Origin: Hydrogenispora ethanolica
GTDB lineage: Bacteria; Bacillota; UBA4882; UBA8346
NCBI RefSeq assembly: GCF_004340685.1
Contig: NZ_SLUN01000025.1
Span: 1-64,000, forward strand
Direction of reading: 5' to 3'
DNA length: 64,000 bases
Below are positions 8,359 through 16,634 of this stretch, in pieces. The position numbers and the translations under genes are program-made. The notes under the pieces are model-generated. The model was not told where the DNA came from and searched no databases. It saw only the letters and a list, made by a program, of their open reading frames with translations. Positions within the stretch are counted from its first letter, which is position 1; each line of letters opens with the position of its first letter.

Positions 8359-9096
8359 TTGCACCTGATTAAAACCGATTTTGGCGGTAAGCTGGGAAGT
8401 TTTTCCCTGGACTATCTGGGCGGCCACCCGGGCATGGATATTGTGATATTAAATGCCACGGTCGTGTTATATGAGAAAGGAATGCACATTCTGACGACGC
8501 TGAGCCGGGACAATGCTTTTCTGGAATGGCGGCAGATCAGGAGGATCCGCTTCTCCGGAGGCCGGGACTGGTTCTGCGAAGTGGAGCACGATGACGGCCT
8601 GATCCGGCTGCAGAATACCGACCGCTCCATCAGCCCCGAAAACTTCTTGAATATTATCCGCCAGATCCGGCCCGACCTTCCGGTGGAATGGGCTAAGGCC
8701 GATCCGTCCAATGTGTTTGACCTCGCGGCGAAGCGGCGGGAGAAAGAAAGCCGCGAACAGGAGCAACGGGTTCGCGCCTTCCTTGCGGCTTTGGAGAGCG
8801 ACGATGACGATGAGATCCTGAGTGTCTGGAAGGAACGGTTCGAGTCCGAGCTGGTCTTGCCTTTCGCGGTCGAGATCCTTTCTGAAGGGGATTCGTCAAC
8901 AGGAGATTCGGCAACGGGTCCGGCAGCGAAGGTCATCGGCTGGGACGGAATCGACGAGCTTTATGGGATCATGGCCGTGGTCCGGCGCGGCCGCAAAAAA
9001 TATGTCCTGCCCCTCTCCGAACTGGAACCGGTCGATAAAGATGGCGATCATTATCAGTTGATTGAGGATTACATCTATTGGCTTGGCGGACGTTAG
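8359..9096 (+). CDS. Hypothetical protein with CcbP-like (calcium-binding) C-terminal domain
   Basis: A 245-residue protein starting at TTG, with AAAGGAG 11 bp upstream. Residues 1-105 form a mixed alpha/beta region I do not recognise. An acidic/basic helical linker (about 110-150, RREKESREQEQR...ESDDDDE) leads to a C-terminal region. There WKERFESELVLPFAVEI, followed by DELYGIMAVVRRGRKKYVLPLSELE, resembles the small calcium-binding CcbP family. The acidic linker may add to metal binding. Translation is probably coupled to the following SprT-like gene 40 bp downstream, and a strong nested inverted repeat lies in front of this gene. The CcbP assignment is by recalled motif only. Confidence 0.6.
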   Translation: MHLIKTDFGGKLGSFSLDYLGGHPGMDIVILNATVVLYEKGMHILTTLSRDNAFLEWRQIRRIRFSGGRDWFCEVEHDDGLIRLQNTDRSISPENFLNIIRQIRPDLPVEWAKADPSNVFDLAAKRREKESREQEQRVRAFLAALESDDDDEILSVWKERFESELVLPFAVEILSEGDSSTGDSATGPAAKVIGWDGIDELYGIMAVVRRGRKKYVLPLSELEPVDKDGDHYQLIEDYIYWLGGR

Positions 9097-9136
9097 TCTC
9101 CGGCGGTTCGGCTCCGAAACACCAGACGAGGCGGGA

Positions 9137-9895
9137 ATGCGGGAATACTGTATGGTCGACCTGTTGACAATGGAATACGCCGCGGCTGAGATCACGTGGC
9201 GACGGAAGGAGATCGCCCGTCGCCTCATCGGCACTTCGGCCAATATCAAAGATCATACCATCAACCGGATCGCTCCCGCCGATCTGGAGTTGCTGTTCGG
9301 CCTCTATGACGAATTATTTTTGGCGGGTTGGTTTCGGCATTGTTTCGCCGGAACGTTGGGTTTTTCGCTCTCCTCCCGCCTGACCAAGAGCGCGGGCAAG
9401 ACTCTCTGTCCGAAGGATATCGCGCAACGGAAGCCGTCCGAGATTCGCATCGAGATCCGGATCGGAGTCAACTTTTTCTTGCAATACCACGCCGTCAAAA
9501 ATCCCAAACCGGTATGCGGCATCGCCACCGCCGACAGCCTGGAAGCGTTGCAACTTGTCCTTGAGCACGAGATTTGCCATGTGATCGAATTTCTCCACTT
9601 TCATGCCTCCAATTGCAGCGCCGCCCGTTTCAAACGCCTGGCCGGCCGGCTGTTCGGCCACACCGAAAGCTATCATAAGCTGCCCACCGCGCAGCAAATC
9701 GCGCGCCAGAAATACGGCCTCCGGATTGGTGACGCCGTATCGTTCCGCTTTGAGGACACGGTTCTCCATGGCCGGGTGTACCGGTTGAATCAGCGGGCCA
9801 CAGTGATGGTCCGGGACCGCTTTGGCCACTATACTGACGGAAACGGCCGCCGTTACACCAAATATTACGTCCCTCTGGAATTGCTGCAGAAGTAA
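9137..9895 (+). CDS. SprT-like zinc metallopeptidase domain protein
   Basis: A 252-residue protein with HEICH (His144, Glu145, His148), the HExxH zinc motif of SprT-like domains. The surrounding layout also fits: LFGLYDELFLAGWF early, then GIATADS, the HExxH helix, and GHTESYHKLPTAQQIARQKYG. SprT-like domains resemble the protease core of SPRTN, which cleaves DNA-protein crosslinks, but bacterial members are mostly uncharacterised. The C-terminal region (about 195-252) looks like a small beta domain and may bind nucleic acid. The ATG at 9137 with GAGG 5 bp upstream is chosen; an upstream TTG at 9062 would overlap the previous gene by 35 bp. Confidence 0.75.
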   Translation: MREYCMVDLLTMEYAAAEITWRRKEIARRLIGTSANIKDHTINRIAPADLELLFGLYDELFLAGWFRHCFAGTLGFSLSSRLTKSAGKTLCPKDIAQRKPSEIRIEIRIGVNFFLQYHAVKNPKPVCGIATADSLEALQLVLEHEICHVIEFLHFHASNCSAARFKRLAGRLFGHTESYHKLPTAQQIARQKYGLRIGDAVSFRFEDTVLHGRVYRLNQRATVMVRDRFGHYTDGNGRRYTKYYVPLELLQK

Positions 9896-9920
9896 GGATT
9901 TTCTCCTTTTTAACACCATT

Positions 9921-10054
9921 TTAAAAGCCATGTGATAAAGTCTTTCGAAACGGAAGTCAGCTTGCAAAAAGATTTAAAACGACTTTATCACTTGCTTTTC
10001 TGAGCTTTTGTGTTCACCCCGACCTTGGGGCAGGGTTTATCACAACGCTTCTAA
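9921..10054 (+). repeat. 135-bp two-hairpin repeat, copy A
   Basis: Begins TTAAAAGCCATG 25 bp after the SprT-like stop codon. Hairpin 1 is GTGATAAAGTC (9932-9942) with GACTTTATCAC (9981-9991), 11 perfect pairs. Hairpin 2 is TTGTG (10008-10012) with CACAA (10041-10045), enclosing CCCC (10017-10020) and GGGG (10027-10030). The rest of the gap to 10268 is A/T-rich upstream sequence with no gene. Confidence 0.9.
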
Positions 10055-10268
10055 ATGCCTACCCGCTGAAAAAGAGTCAAAAATTGAAGAAGCATCTTTC
10101 GTAATTATGAACCACGGTCTTGGGGATTCTTTTACACAACCATTTGCCTTTTTAATACAAAATTGGTAATATAGAATAAAAGCCAATGGTAAATTAAGTA
10201 TGGGTTCATAGTTCGATGAATAGCATCAATTTTTGAAATGATATCTGTTTCGAAAGGAAGTGATCAGG

Positions 10269-11186
10269 GTGCTGCAATATATGGAAAACTATATCATAAA
10301 ATCGAAGGAACGTTGCCGTGAAAGGGGGTTAGATCCAAATAGCATACCGACTCTTGAAGTTTTTGATCCCAATGTGCTGGACATCATTTTAAATGACTAT
10401 CAAGAGATTTTATCGGTTGTAAATTTTTTTGTGAATAAGGTTCTTTTAACTATGAACGGAACTCCGATTGTGATGTTTGTGACCGATGCGAACGGTACGA
10501 TCCTGGAATATACCGGAGATGAAACGGTGAAGAGCATGATGCAGCAATTGGGTTTCCGTCCGGGAGTCCGTTTCACCGAGGAATGCAACGGAACCAATGC
10601 AGTATCCCTTGCCCTTCGACACAAATGCCCCATCAAATTAGTCGGAATGGATCATTATCACGAATTTGTGCGGCGCTCCGCTTGTTTTACCATTCCGTTC
10701 CGGAACGATTTGGGAACGATTCTCGGTACGATAACCATTATGACCTCCAGTGAACAGTCCCATGATCTCTTCATTACCTTATTGGGAACGGTGGTTGACT
10801 CCGTCGAGCGAGAGCTGCTATTACGGCAGCAGAATAAGAAACTGAAATTGCTGAATCAGATCATCAGCGACACCACCAGAATCGGGATTGTATTGACCGA
10901 TGTGGACGGCAGAATCACCGAATTCAACAATTATGCGGAAAAACTCACGCGGCTCAGCCGGATCAATCTTTTGGGAAAGCCGGTTCAAGAATTGAAGTAT
11001 CTCGGCAACTTTATCGCTCAAATCCTGACAACCTGTGAAAAGAAAGAAGATACCGAGTTTGTGATCGAAGATTCGGAAAATTCCGTCAAGACAGTCTGTC
11101 TGTTTAACGGAATGCCCGTTTATGACGAACGAAATGGATTAATCGGAGCCCTGGGAAAGTTTCACGACGCCACGGATGCCATATAG
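10269..11186 (+). CDS. Sensor protein with GAF-like and PAS domains (AcoR-like N-terminus, no AAA+ or HTH)
   Basis: About 305 residues. The N-terminal half (VMFVTDANGTILEYTGDE, GVRFTEECNGTNAVSLAL, IPFRNDLGTILGTITIMT) matches the sensory part of sigma-54 activators of the AcoR type. A PAS domain follows (about 195-300; IGIVLTDVDGRITEFNNYAEKL). The protein ends there, with no AAA+ ATPase and no DNA-binding domain, so it cannot itself be a complete activator. GTG 10269 has AGGA about 10 bp upstream; GTG 10260 is too close and ATG 10281 is also possible. It precedes a TPP enzyme by 90 bp and may sense its substrate or partner the downstream kinase; both are inference. Confidence 0.75.
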   Translation: MLQYMENYIIKSKERCRERGLDPNSIPTLEVFDPNVLDIILNDYQEILSVVNFFVNKVLLTMNGTPIVMFVTDANGTILEYTGDETVKSMMQQLGFRPGVRFTEECNGTNAVSLALRHKCPIKLVGMDHYHEFVRRSACFTIPFRNDLGTILGTITIMTSSEQSHDLFITLLGTVVDSVERELLLRQQNKKLKLLNQIISDTTRIGIVLTDVDGRITEFNNYAEKLTRLSRINLLGKPVQELKYLGNFIAQILTTCEKKEDTEFVIEDSENSVKTVCLFNGMPVYDERNGLIGALGKFHDATDAI

Positions 11187-11276
11187 CAGAGAAGCTTGAT
11201 TGACGGGGATAGCGGGAGAAATGAGGTTCGGAATAAAATCGCGGTGAATTAAATTCGGAAACGAGGGAGCAAAACG

Positions 11277-12914
11277 GTGAAAACGATCGCTGCATTGTTG
11301 GTAGAACATTTGCGGAAATTCGGAATTCATCATGTTTTCGGCATTCCTGGAAGAGCGGTGGAGCCGCTGGTCGGCGAATTCGACAAGCAGGGGGTCCAGT
11401 TTGTCCTTTGCCGTCATGAAACCGGGGCGGGTTTTGCGGCATCCGGATATGCACTGACGAATCGGCGCCTTGGCGTGGCCGTCAGTGCGGCGGGTCCGGG
11501 AGGCATGAATATGTTGACCGCTGCCGCGCAAGCCCAAATTATGAATCTACCCGTTTTATTCATTACGGGGCACCCGGCCCTGGCGGAGATGAGAAGAACG
11601 TTTGGGCTGGATGCTTCTTATCTTGAGGGAAATCTGGTTAAAATGTTTGAGCCGGTGACCATGTTCAGCGCCAGGGTTGAACGGGGAGAACTTTTTCCGT
11701 TGTATTTCAAACATGCCTTGGAAAAGACGCTCCTGGGAGGGGGCGGTCCGGTCCACCTGAATATCCCCACGGATGTTCTCACCGAGACAGTCGCAGATTT
11801 TGAAATTGATTTTCCCTCGTTTCCCCCCAATGTTTCGGTGGGGATCGAAAAGATTGTTCCGATGCTGATGGAGGCGAGAACTCCAGTGCTTTTTCTCGGC
11901 AAAGGAGTCAATATCGCCGGCGCCTATGAGGAGGTTCAGATCCTGGCGCAGCGCCTCAATATTCCGGTTATTACCTCGCCCGGAGGAAAAGGAGCGTTTC
12001 CCAACCGCGATATTCATTATTTAGGAACGTTTGGGCTGGGCGGTACCGAACAGGCCACCGCCATTTTCCGGGATGGGATCGATCTGATGATTATTGTTGG
12101 CGACAGCGTTTCCGACATGTCGGCCTCGGCAATGACTCCCAATATCTACCCCAAGCAAGTAATTCATTTTGACTATGACGCCACCTTTGTGGGGAAGGCT
12201 CTTCCGGTGCCCACCATACCGGTGATTGGCGATATTAAGGAGAATTTGCGAAGGCTCCTCGACAAAGTGGAGCCGGAGGAGAGCTTCCATCTGAAGCTGC
12301 GAAGCATGAGGCTGTCTTCCAACACCGAGGAAACCGATCAAGAGTCCAGCTTGCTGACGGCAGCCAAGACGTTTAAAATTTTGCGCCAGCATCTTCCGGC
12401 CGATACAGTCGCTTTTGGAGATGCAGGCAGCAATACGTTTTATGCGGTGAAATATTTCGATATACTGGAGCCCGGGACCTTTCATTTTGATGAGAACTTT
12501 ATAACCATGGGCCATGGCATCGGATTTTCCATTGGCGCCAAGTTTGCGAATCCGGCGAAAAAAGTCCTGTGCATCACCGGCGACGGCTGTACGTTTATGC
12601 ATGGCACGGAAATTTCGACAGCCGTATGCAACAATCTGTCCATCATCTTTGTGGTGATTAATAACGGACGGCTCGATATGCCGGAAAAGGCCATGAAATA
12701 TCTGGTGGGGCATGTCGTCGGCGCCGTCTTTGAGAAGCCGCTGGATGTCACCATGTTTGCCCGTTCGTTAGGCGCCTTTGCTATCTGCTGCAAAAATGAG
12801 CGGGAGTTGGAAGCGGGAATCAAGTCCGCCCTCGAACATGAGGGCCCCGTAGTTTTGGAAGCCGTGGTCGATCCGGAAGAAATTCCGCCGACATTGAGCA
12901 GAGAACGAAATTAG
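11277..12914 (+). CDS. Thiamine-pyrophosphate enzyme, acetolactate synthase-like
   Basis: A 545-residue member of the acetolactate synthase / pyruvate oxidase family. The Pyr domain carries the catalytic Glu48 in RHETGAGFAASGYA. The central domain spans about 185-330. The C-terminal PP domain has the TPP/Mg2+ motif GDGCTFMHG...NNGRL. The expected chemistry is decarboxylation of a 2-oxo acid, followed by condensation or oxidation. No small regulatory subunit is adjacent, and an Asp- or Arg-rich FAD site typical of biosynthetic IlvB is not obvious, so a catabolic or specialised role is likely. GTG start with GAGGGAG 7-8 bp upstream. It sits between a sensor protein and a hybrid kinase. Confidence 0.85.
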   Translation: MKTIAALLVEHLRKFGIHHVFGIPGRAVEPLVGEFDKQGVQFVLCRHETGAGFAASGYALTNRRLGVAVSAAGPGGMNMLTAAAQAQIMNLPVLFITGHPALAEMRRTFGLDASYLEGNLVKMFEPVTMFSARVERGELFPLYFKHALEKTLLGGGGPVHLNIPTDVLTETVADFEIDFPSFPPNVSVGIEKIVPMLMEARTPVLFLGKGVNIAGAYEEVQILAQRLNIPVITSPGGKGAFPNRDIHYLGTFGLGGTEQATAIFRDGIDLMIIVGDSVSDMSASAMTPNIYPKQVIHFDYDATFVGKALPVPTIPVIGDIKENLRRLLDKVEPEESFHLKLRSMRLSSNTEETDQESSLLTAAKTFKILRQHLPADTVAFGDAGSNTFYAVKYFDILEPGTFHFDENFITMGHGIGFSIGAKFANPAKKVLCITGDGCTFMHGTEISTAVCNNLSIIFVVINNGRLDMPEKAMKYLVGHVVGAVFEKPLDVTMFARSLGAFAICCKNERELEAGIKSALEHEGPVVLEAVVDPEEIPPTLSRERN

Positions 12915-12938
12915 CAGGACAAACTCCAGCAACGACTT

Positions 12939-13073
12939 TTTAGAAGCCATGTGATAAAGTCTCTCGAAACGGAAATCAGCTCATAAAAAGATTTAAAACG
13001 ACTTTATCACTTGCTTCAGGCAATCGCTGTGACCCTTCCGGCTTTTAGCCGGGTTTATCACAGCTCTTTTAGA
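12939..13073 (+). repeat. 135-bp two-hairpin repeat, copy B
   Basis: Starts 24 bp after the TPP-enzyme stop codon. Hairpin 1 is GTGATAAAGTC (12951-12961) with GACTTTATCAC (13000-13010). Hairpin 2 is GCTGTG (13026-13031) with CACAGC (13059-13064), enclosing CCGGC-TTTTA-GCCGG. Both parts of hairpin 2 differ from copy A while still pairing. Confidence 0.9.
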
Positions 13074-13223
13074 AAAGGGCAGGATCGATTGGGCATGAGA
13101 GGGGTCCGAGTTGAGTCCGGAACAAGAACAGCCATGACCCTCGGATTGCGGGCACCAGGAGTATAGGGAAGAATCGTCGCATTCGTTTGGTTTCTGGTAG
13201 GGTTTGACGATTGTGAGGGTATC

Positions 13224-15986
13224 ATGATGCCAACTGGTTCGAAATCTGGCATGAGCGTTGCCGAAGAGAACGCTTTATTTTACTCCATTTTTTGTCATAG
13301 TTCGGACGGGATGGCTTTCATCGGTCCGGATCTTAAGATCCGTTATGCAAACGACCAATTTGCCCAACAACTTCGAATATCGTCTGAGGCCTTGCTCGGC
13401 TATTCGGAACAGCCCCTTCCGGGGTGGTCCCCACAAATGTCCGCGATGTATGAGGAAGTCCGGAATACCGGAAAACCTTTCCGGGGTGAATCCGTCCCGT
13501 TCCAGTTTGAAAAGCAGCCGGAGCGGGGCATCACCTATTGGGATTTTACGCTGGCTCCGGTAAACGGCAAGAATGGAACATTCTTGGGATGGGTGTTAAT
13601 CCACCGGGAAACCACCGAAAAAATAATGCTGGAGAAGGAAAAGGCGATTTTAATCGACAAGCTTCAGCAGGAGCGCGACCAATTGGAAGCGGTTATTGAA
13701 AGCATGCAGGAAGGGGTCATTTTATCCGACCCCAAAGGAAGCATTGTGAAATCCAACAGCGCCGCCAGGCAAATGTTGGGTTCCGATGATTCCAAAGACG
13801 GCCCCAACCATCTTACCCAATTCTTATTCGATTCGCAACTGCATGTTTTTGACGGCGCTTTCCGTTCGTTCGAGGAAAAGCCCTTCAGCCGGGTTTTCCT
13901 CGGCGAAACCGTTCTTCGGCAGACGAGTACCGGCAACATTCGTTATATCAGTTATAATAAAACTTTAGTCATGAATTCGGATGGTACACCGACCCTCACT
14001 GTATTGATGTGCCGTGACATCACCTATCGGGAACAGTTGATCCGAAGATTGGAGCAAGAGCAGGCTCGGTTGCAGGCAATTTTGGAACAGATGCCTTCGG
14101 GAGTCATCATTGTTGAAGCTCCGTCAGGAAAGGTCATATCAGCGAATAAACGCTATGGCGAGATCCTGTGCCTTTCCTTCTTTCCGCTGGAATTGAGCGA
14201 GCTGTACCATGCGATAAAGTGTTTCCGCGGCGACGGACGGCCCTTTTCCCAAGAGGAACGGCCATTATTCCGGTCCCTGCAATATGGAGAAATTGTTTCC
14301 AACGAAGAGATCATTGTGCAACGGGCCGACGGCAGCTTCGGAGTGATCCTGGAAAGTTCGGCCCCGGTTTTGGACCGGGAGGATAAGATTGTCGCAGCGG
14401 TACTCGTGCTTACGGAGATTACCAATTTGAAAGAGGCGATGACCAAGGCGGCGCTCGCCAATCAGTTGCAGCAAATTATCGAGTTTTTACCGGACGGAAC
14501 CTTCGTGGTCGATAAGGACCGCAAAGTAATTGCCTGGAACCGCGCCAATGAACTGTTGACCGGGGCGTTTAAGGCAGAGATCCTTGGCCAGGAGGCTTAT
14601 GCGAATACCACGGTCTGTCCCGAGCAATTGAGAATGATCGATATTGTATTGGACGGCGCCTCTGAGAACATTGAAGCGGAGTTTGACAAGAACGGCGATG
14701 TCTTGGCGCGGCAAGTTTTATTGCCGTCGCTCAACCAAAGGAGCAACGTTTATCTGGAGCTCAAGGCCACGCCCTTGCGGAACGAGTATGGGGATACGCT
14801 GGGGGTCATTGAGACGATTCGCGATATCACCCGGCAAAAGGAGTTGGAGGCGGAGACCATCCGGATGCAAAAGATTGAGTCGGTCGGAATTCTGGCGGGC
14901 GGTATCGCGCATGATTTCAATAATTATTTGGCAGCCATTCTTTCCAATATTCAGCTGGCCGGATTGCGGTTTGAGAATGGCCGGGACATCCGGCCGCTAT
15001 TGGCGACAGTGGAGGGACTGGTTTCCAAAGCAACCGGATTAACCAAGCAGTTGCTGGCTTTTTCCAAAGGCGGCATCCCGATTAAAAAAATCACTTCCTT
15101 GAAGGAGCTGGTTCTGGATACCGTCGAGTTTGTTTTGCGGGGCTCCAGGGTTTCCTGTTATTGCGTTATTCCGGAGGAGCTTCGTCAAGCCGAGGTGGAC
15201 CCCGGCCAGATTACCCAGGTACTGACCAATCTGTTGATCAATGCCTCCCAGGCCATGCCGGAGGGCGGGAACATCACGGTCCGCTGCGAGAATACGCCCT
15301 GGGATTCGATGGATAGCTTACCCATCAAGCCGGGAGAGTACGTCAAAGTATCGGTGATCGATCAAGGACCGGGGATTCCCCAAGAGAATCTGGCCAAGAT
15401 CTTTGACCCTTATTTCACCACCAAAAAACAGGGAAACGGGCTTGGCCTGGCGGTCTGCTACAGTATCATCAACAATCACGGCGGCTATATCGGTGTGGAA
15501 TCCAAGGCCGGGTCGGGTTCGACTTTTTATTTTTACTTGCCGGCCATCAGCGAGTTGGATGCCGCCACGGAAGCAGTGCGGGATGAAGATTTGGACGAAG
15601 CCGAGGAACATGGCAAGATCCTGATCATGGATGATGAAAAGAATATCACGATTCCAGTGAGCCAGATTCTGCAACGGGTGGGCTACGAAGTGGATCTGGC
15701 CAGCGACGGCGCAGAGGCGATTACCAAGTACATCAAGGCGCAAACCGAGGGAGAACCTTATGACGCGGTGATTCTGGATTTGACCGTTCCGGGAGGGATG
15801 AACGGCAAACGAACGATCGAACAATTGCTCAAGATCAGTCCGAATGTGCGGGCCATTGTTTGCAGCGGATATTCCGAAGACCCGGTGTTGGCCCATTATA
15901 AGGATTTCAATTTTCGGGACGTCGTGCTCAAACCCTATAAGGTGGAAGAATTGCGCCGAGTCTTATACAGGGTATTGCATGAATAA
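13224..15986 (+). CDS. Multi-PAS hybrid sensor histidine kinase with C-terminal receiver
   Basis: 920 residues, no obvious membrane span, so probably a cytoplasmic sensor. Four PAS-type regions are visible: FCHSSDGMAFIGPDLKIRYAN, IESMQEGVILSDPKGSIVKSN, LEQMPSGVIIVEAPSGKVISAN and IEFLPDGTFVVDKDRKVIAWN. The dimerisation/H-box GGIAHDFNNYLAAI carries phospho-acceptor His563. The ATPase has NLLINASQAMPEGG (N box), DQGPGIP and NGLGLAVCYSI. The receiver (about 800-920) carries ILIMDDE, acceptor Asp852 in VILDLTVPGGMNG and the switch lysine in VLKPY. GAGG lies 6 bp before the ATG. No partner output regulator is adjacent; the cluster with the GAF/PAS sensor and TPP enzyme suggests shared control. Confidence 0.92.
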   Translation: MMPTGSKSGMSVAEENALFYSIFCHSSDGMAFIGPDLKIRYANDQFAQQLRISSEALLGYSEQPLPGWSPQMSAMYEEVRNTGKPFRGESVPFQFEKQPERGITYWDFTLAPVNGKNGTFLGWVLIHRETTEKIMLEKEKAILIDKLQQERDQLEAVIESMQEGVILSDPKGSIVKSNSAARQMLGSDDSKDGPNHLTQFLFDSQLHVFDGAFRSFEEKPFSRVFLGETVLRQTSTGNIRYISYNKTLVMNSDGTPTLTVLMCRDITYREQLIRRLEQEQARLQAILEQMPSGVIIVEAPSGKVISANKRYGEILCLSFFPLELSELYHAIKCFRGDGRPFSQEERPLFRSLQYGEIVSNEEIIVQRADGSFGVILESSAPVLDREDKIVAAVLVLTEITNLKEAMTKAALANQLQQIIEFLPDGTFVVDKDRKVIAWNRANELLTGAFKAEILGQEAYANTTVCPEQLRMIDIVLDGASENIEAEFDKNGDVLARQVLLPSLNQRSNVYLELKATPLRNEYGDTLGVIETIRDITRQKELEAETIRMQKIESVGILAGGIAHDFNNYLAAILSNIQLAGLRFENGRDIRPLLATVEGLVSKATGLTKQLLAFSKGGIPIKKITSLKELVLDTVEFVLRGSRVSCYCVIPEELRQAEVDPGQITQVLTNLLINASQAMPEGGNITVRCENTPWDSMDSLPIKPGEYVKVSVIDQGPGIPQENLAKIFDPYFTTKKQGNGLGLAVCYSIINNHGGYIGVESKAGSGSTFYFYLPAISELDAATEAVRDEDLDEAEEHGKILIMDDEKNITIPVSQILQRVGYEVDLASDGAEAITKYIKAQTEGEPYDAVILDLTVPGGMNGKRTIEQLLKISPNVRAIVCSGYSEDPVLAHYKDFNFRDVVLKPYKVEELRRVLYRVLHE

Positions 15987-16155
15987 TCCTTTGCTTGTCT
16001 GGAGTATTGTGTGCCACATATATAGCTCCTGATAATGCCGATTATCTCCTCAGGAGAACTCTCCACGATGCTTGGTCATCCCCCCCGCTATTCTAATATA
16101 TCAGTCCATCCACCCTCATGTCAGGTATGGTCTTTGGTCCAACTAGGATATTCTT

Positions 16156-16460
16156 CATCCTTGTTAGGATGAAAGCCATCCTTGTAAGGGATGCCTCGAT
16201 CCTTTCAAAGGATCTTGCGATCCTTGTTAGGTATGCTGCGATCCGTGTAAGGGATGATCTTCATCCTTGTAAGGGATCCCACGATCCTTTCATAGGATCC
16301 TGCGATCCTTTCTTCCCGAAGGTTCATCCTAGCATCCCCGAGCCTTCGGGAACCTTCTTCAAGGTTTCGGGATAAAGGACCAAGGTTCGGGGAAGCAAGA
16401 CGAATCCTTCGGGATAAAGGACCAAAGCTTCGGGAAGCAGGACCAAGGCTTGGGGAAAGA
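16156..16460. repeat. Diverged 21-bp-period array 2
   Basis: About 14 units. Starts of CATCC/GATCC units fall at 16156, 16177, 16198, 16219, 16240, 16262, 16283, 16304 and 16325, spaced 21 bp with two 22-bp steps. Many units are mini-palindromes such as GATCCTTTCAAAGGATC. From about 16347 the units change to a CGGGATAAAGGACC / CGGGAAGCAGGACC type. Frames stay open and encode heptads on both strands, but no start or ribosome binding site supports a gene. The array fills most of the 648-bp gap between the kinase and pepF. Confidence 0.85.
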
Positions 16461-16634
16461 AGACCGAAACGCGAAGAAGCTTCCTCAAAGCCCGGGGCAG
16501 CCGGATGAAACCTCGCGCACCAATTCAGCCGGTATTCCCGGGGCGGCAATCGTTTAGGGAAAGTTTATAATTCCAGGGAGGATTGGGGAAAAAACGGAGA
16601 GAATATTATGTGAATAGAAGGAGGGGTTACAGCG

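Noticed and set aside
13224-15986. Complete two-component system
   Set aside because: The receiver is fused to the kinase and no separate DNA-binding response regulator follows.
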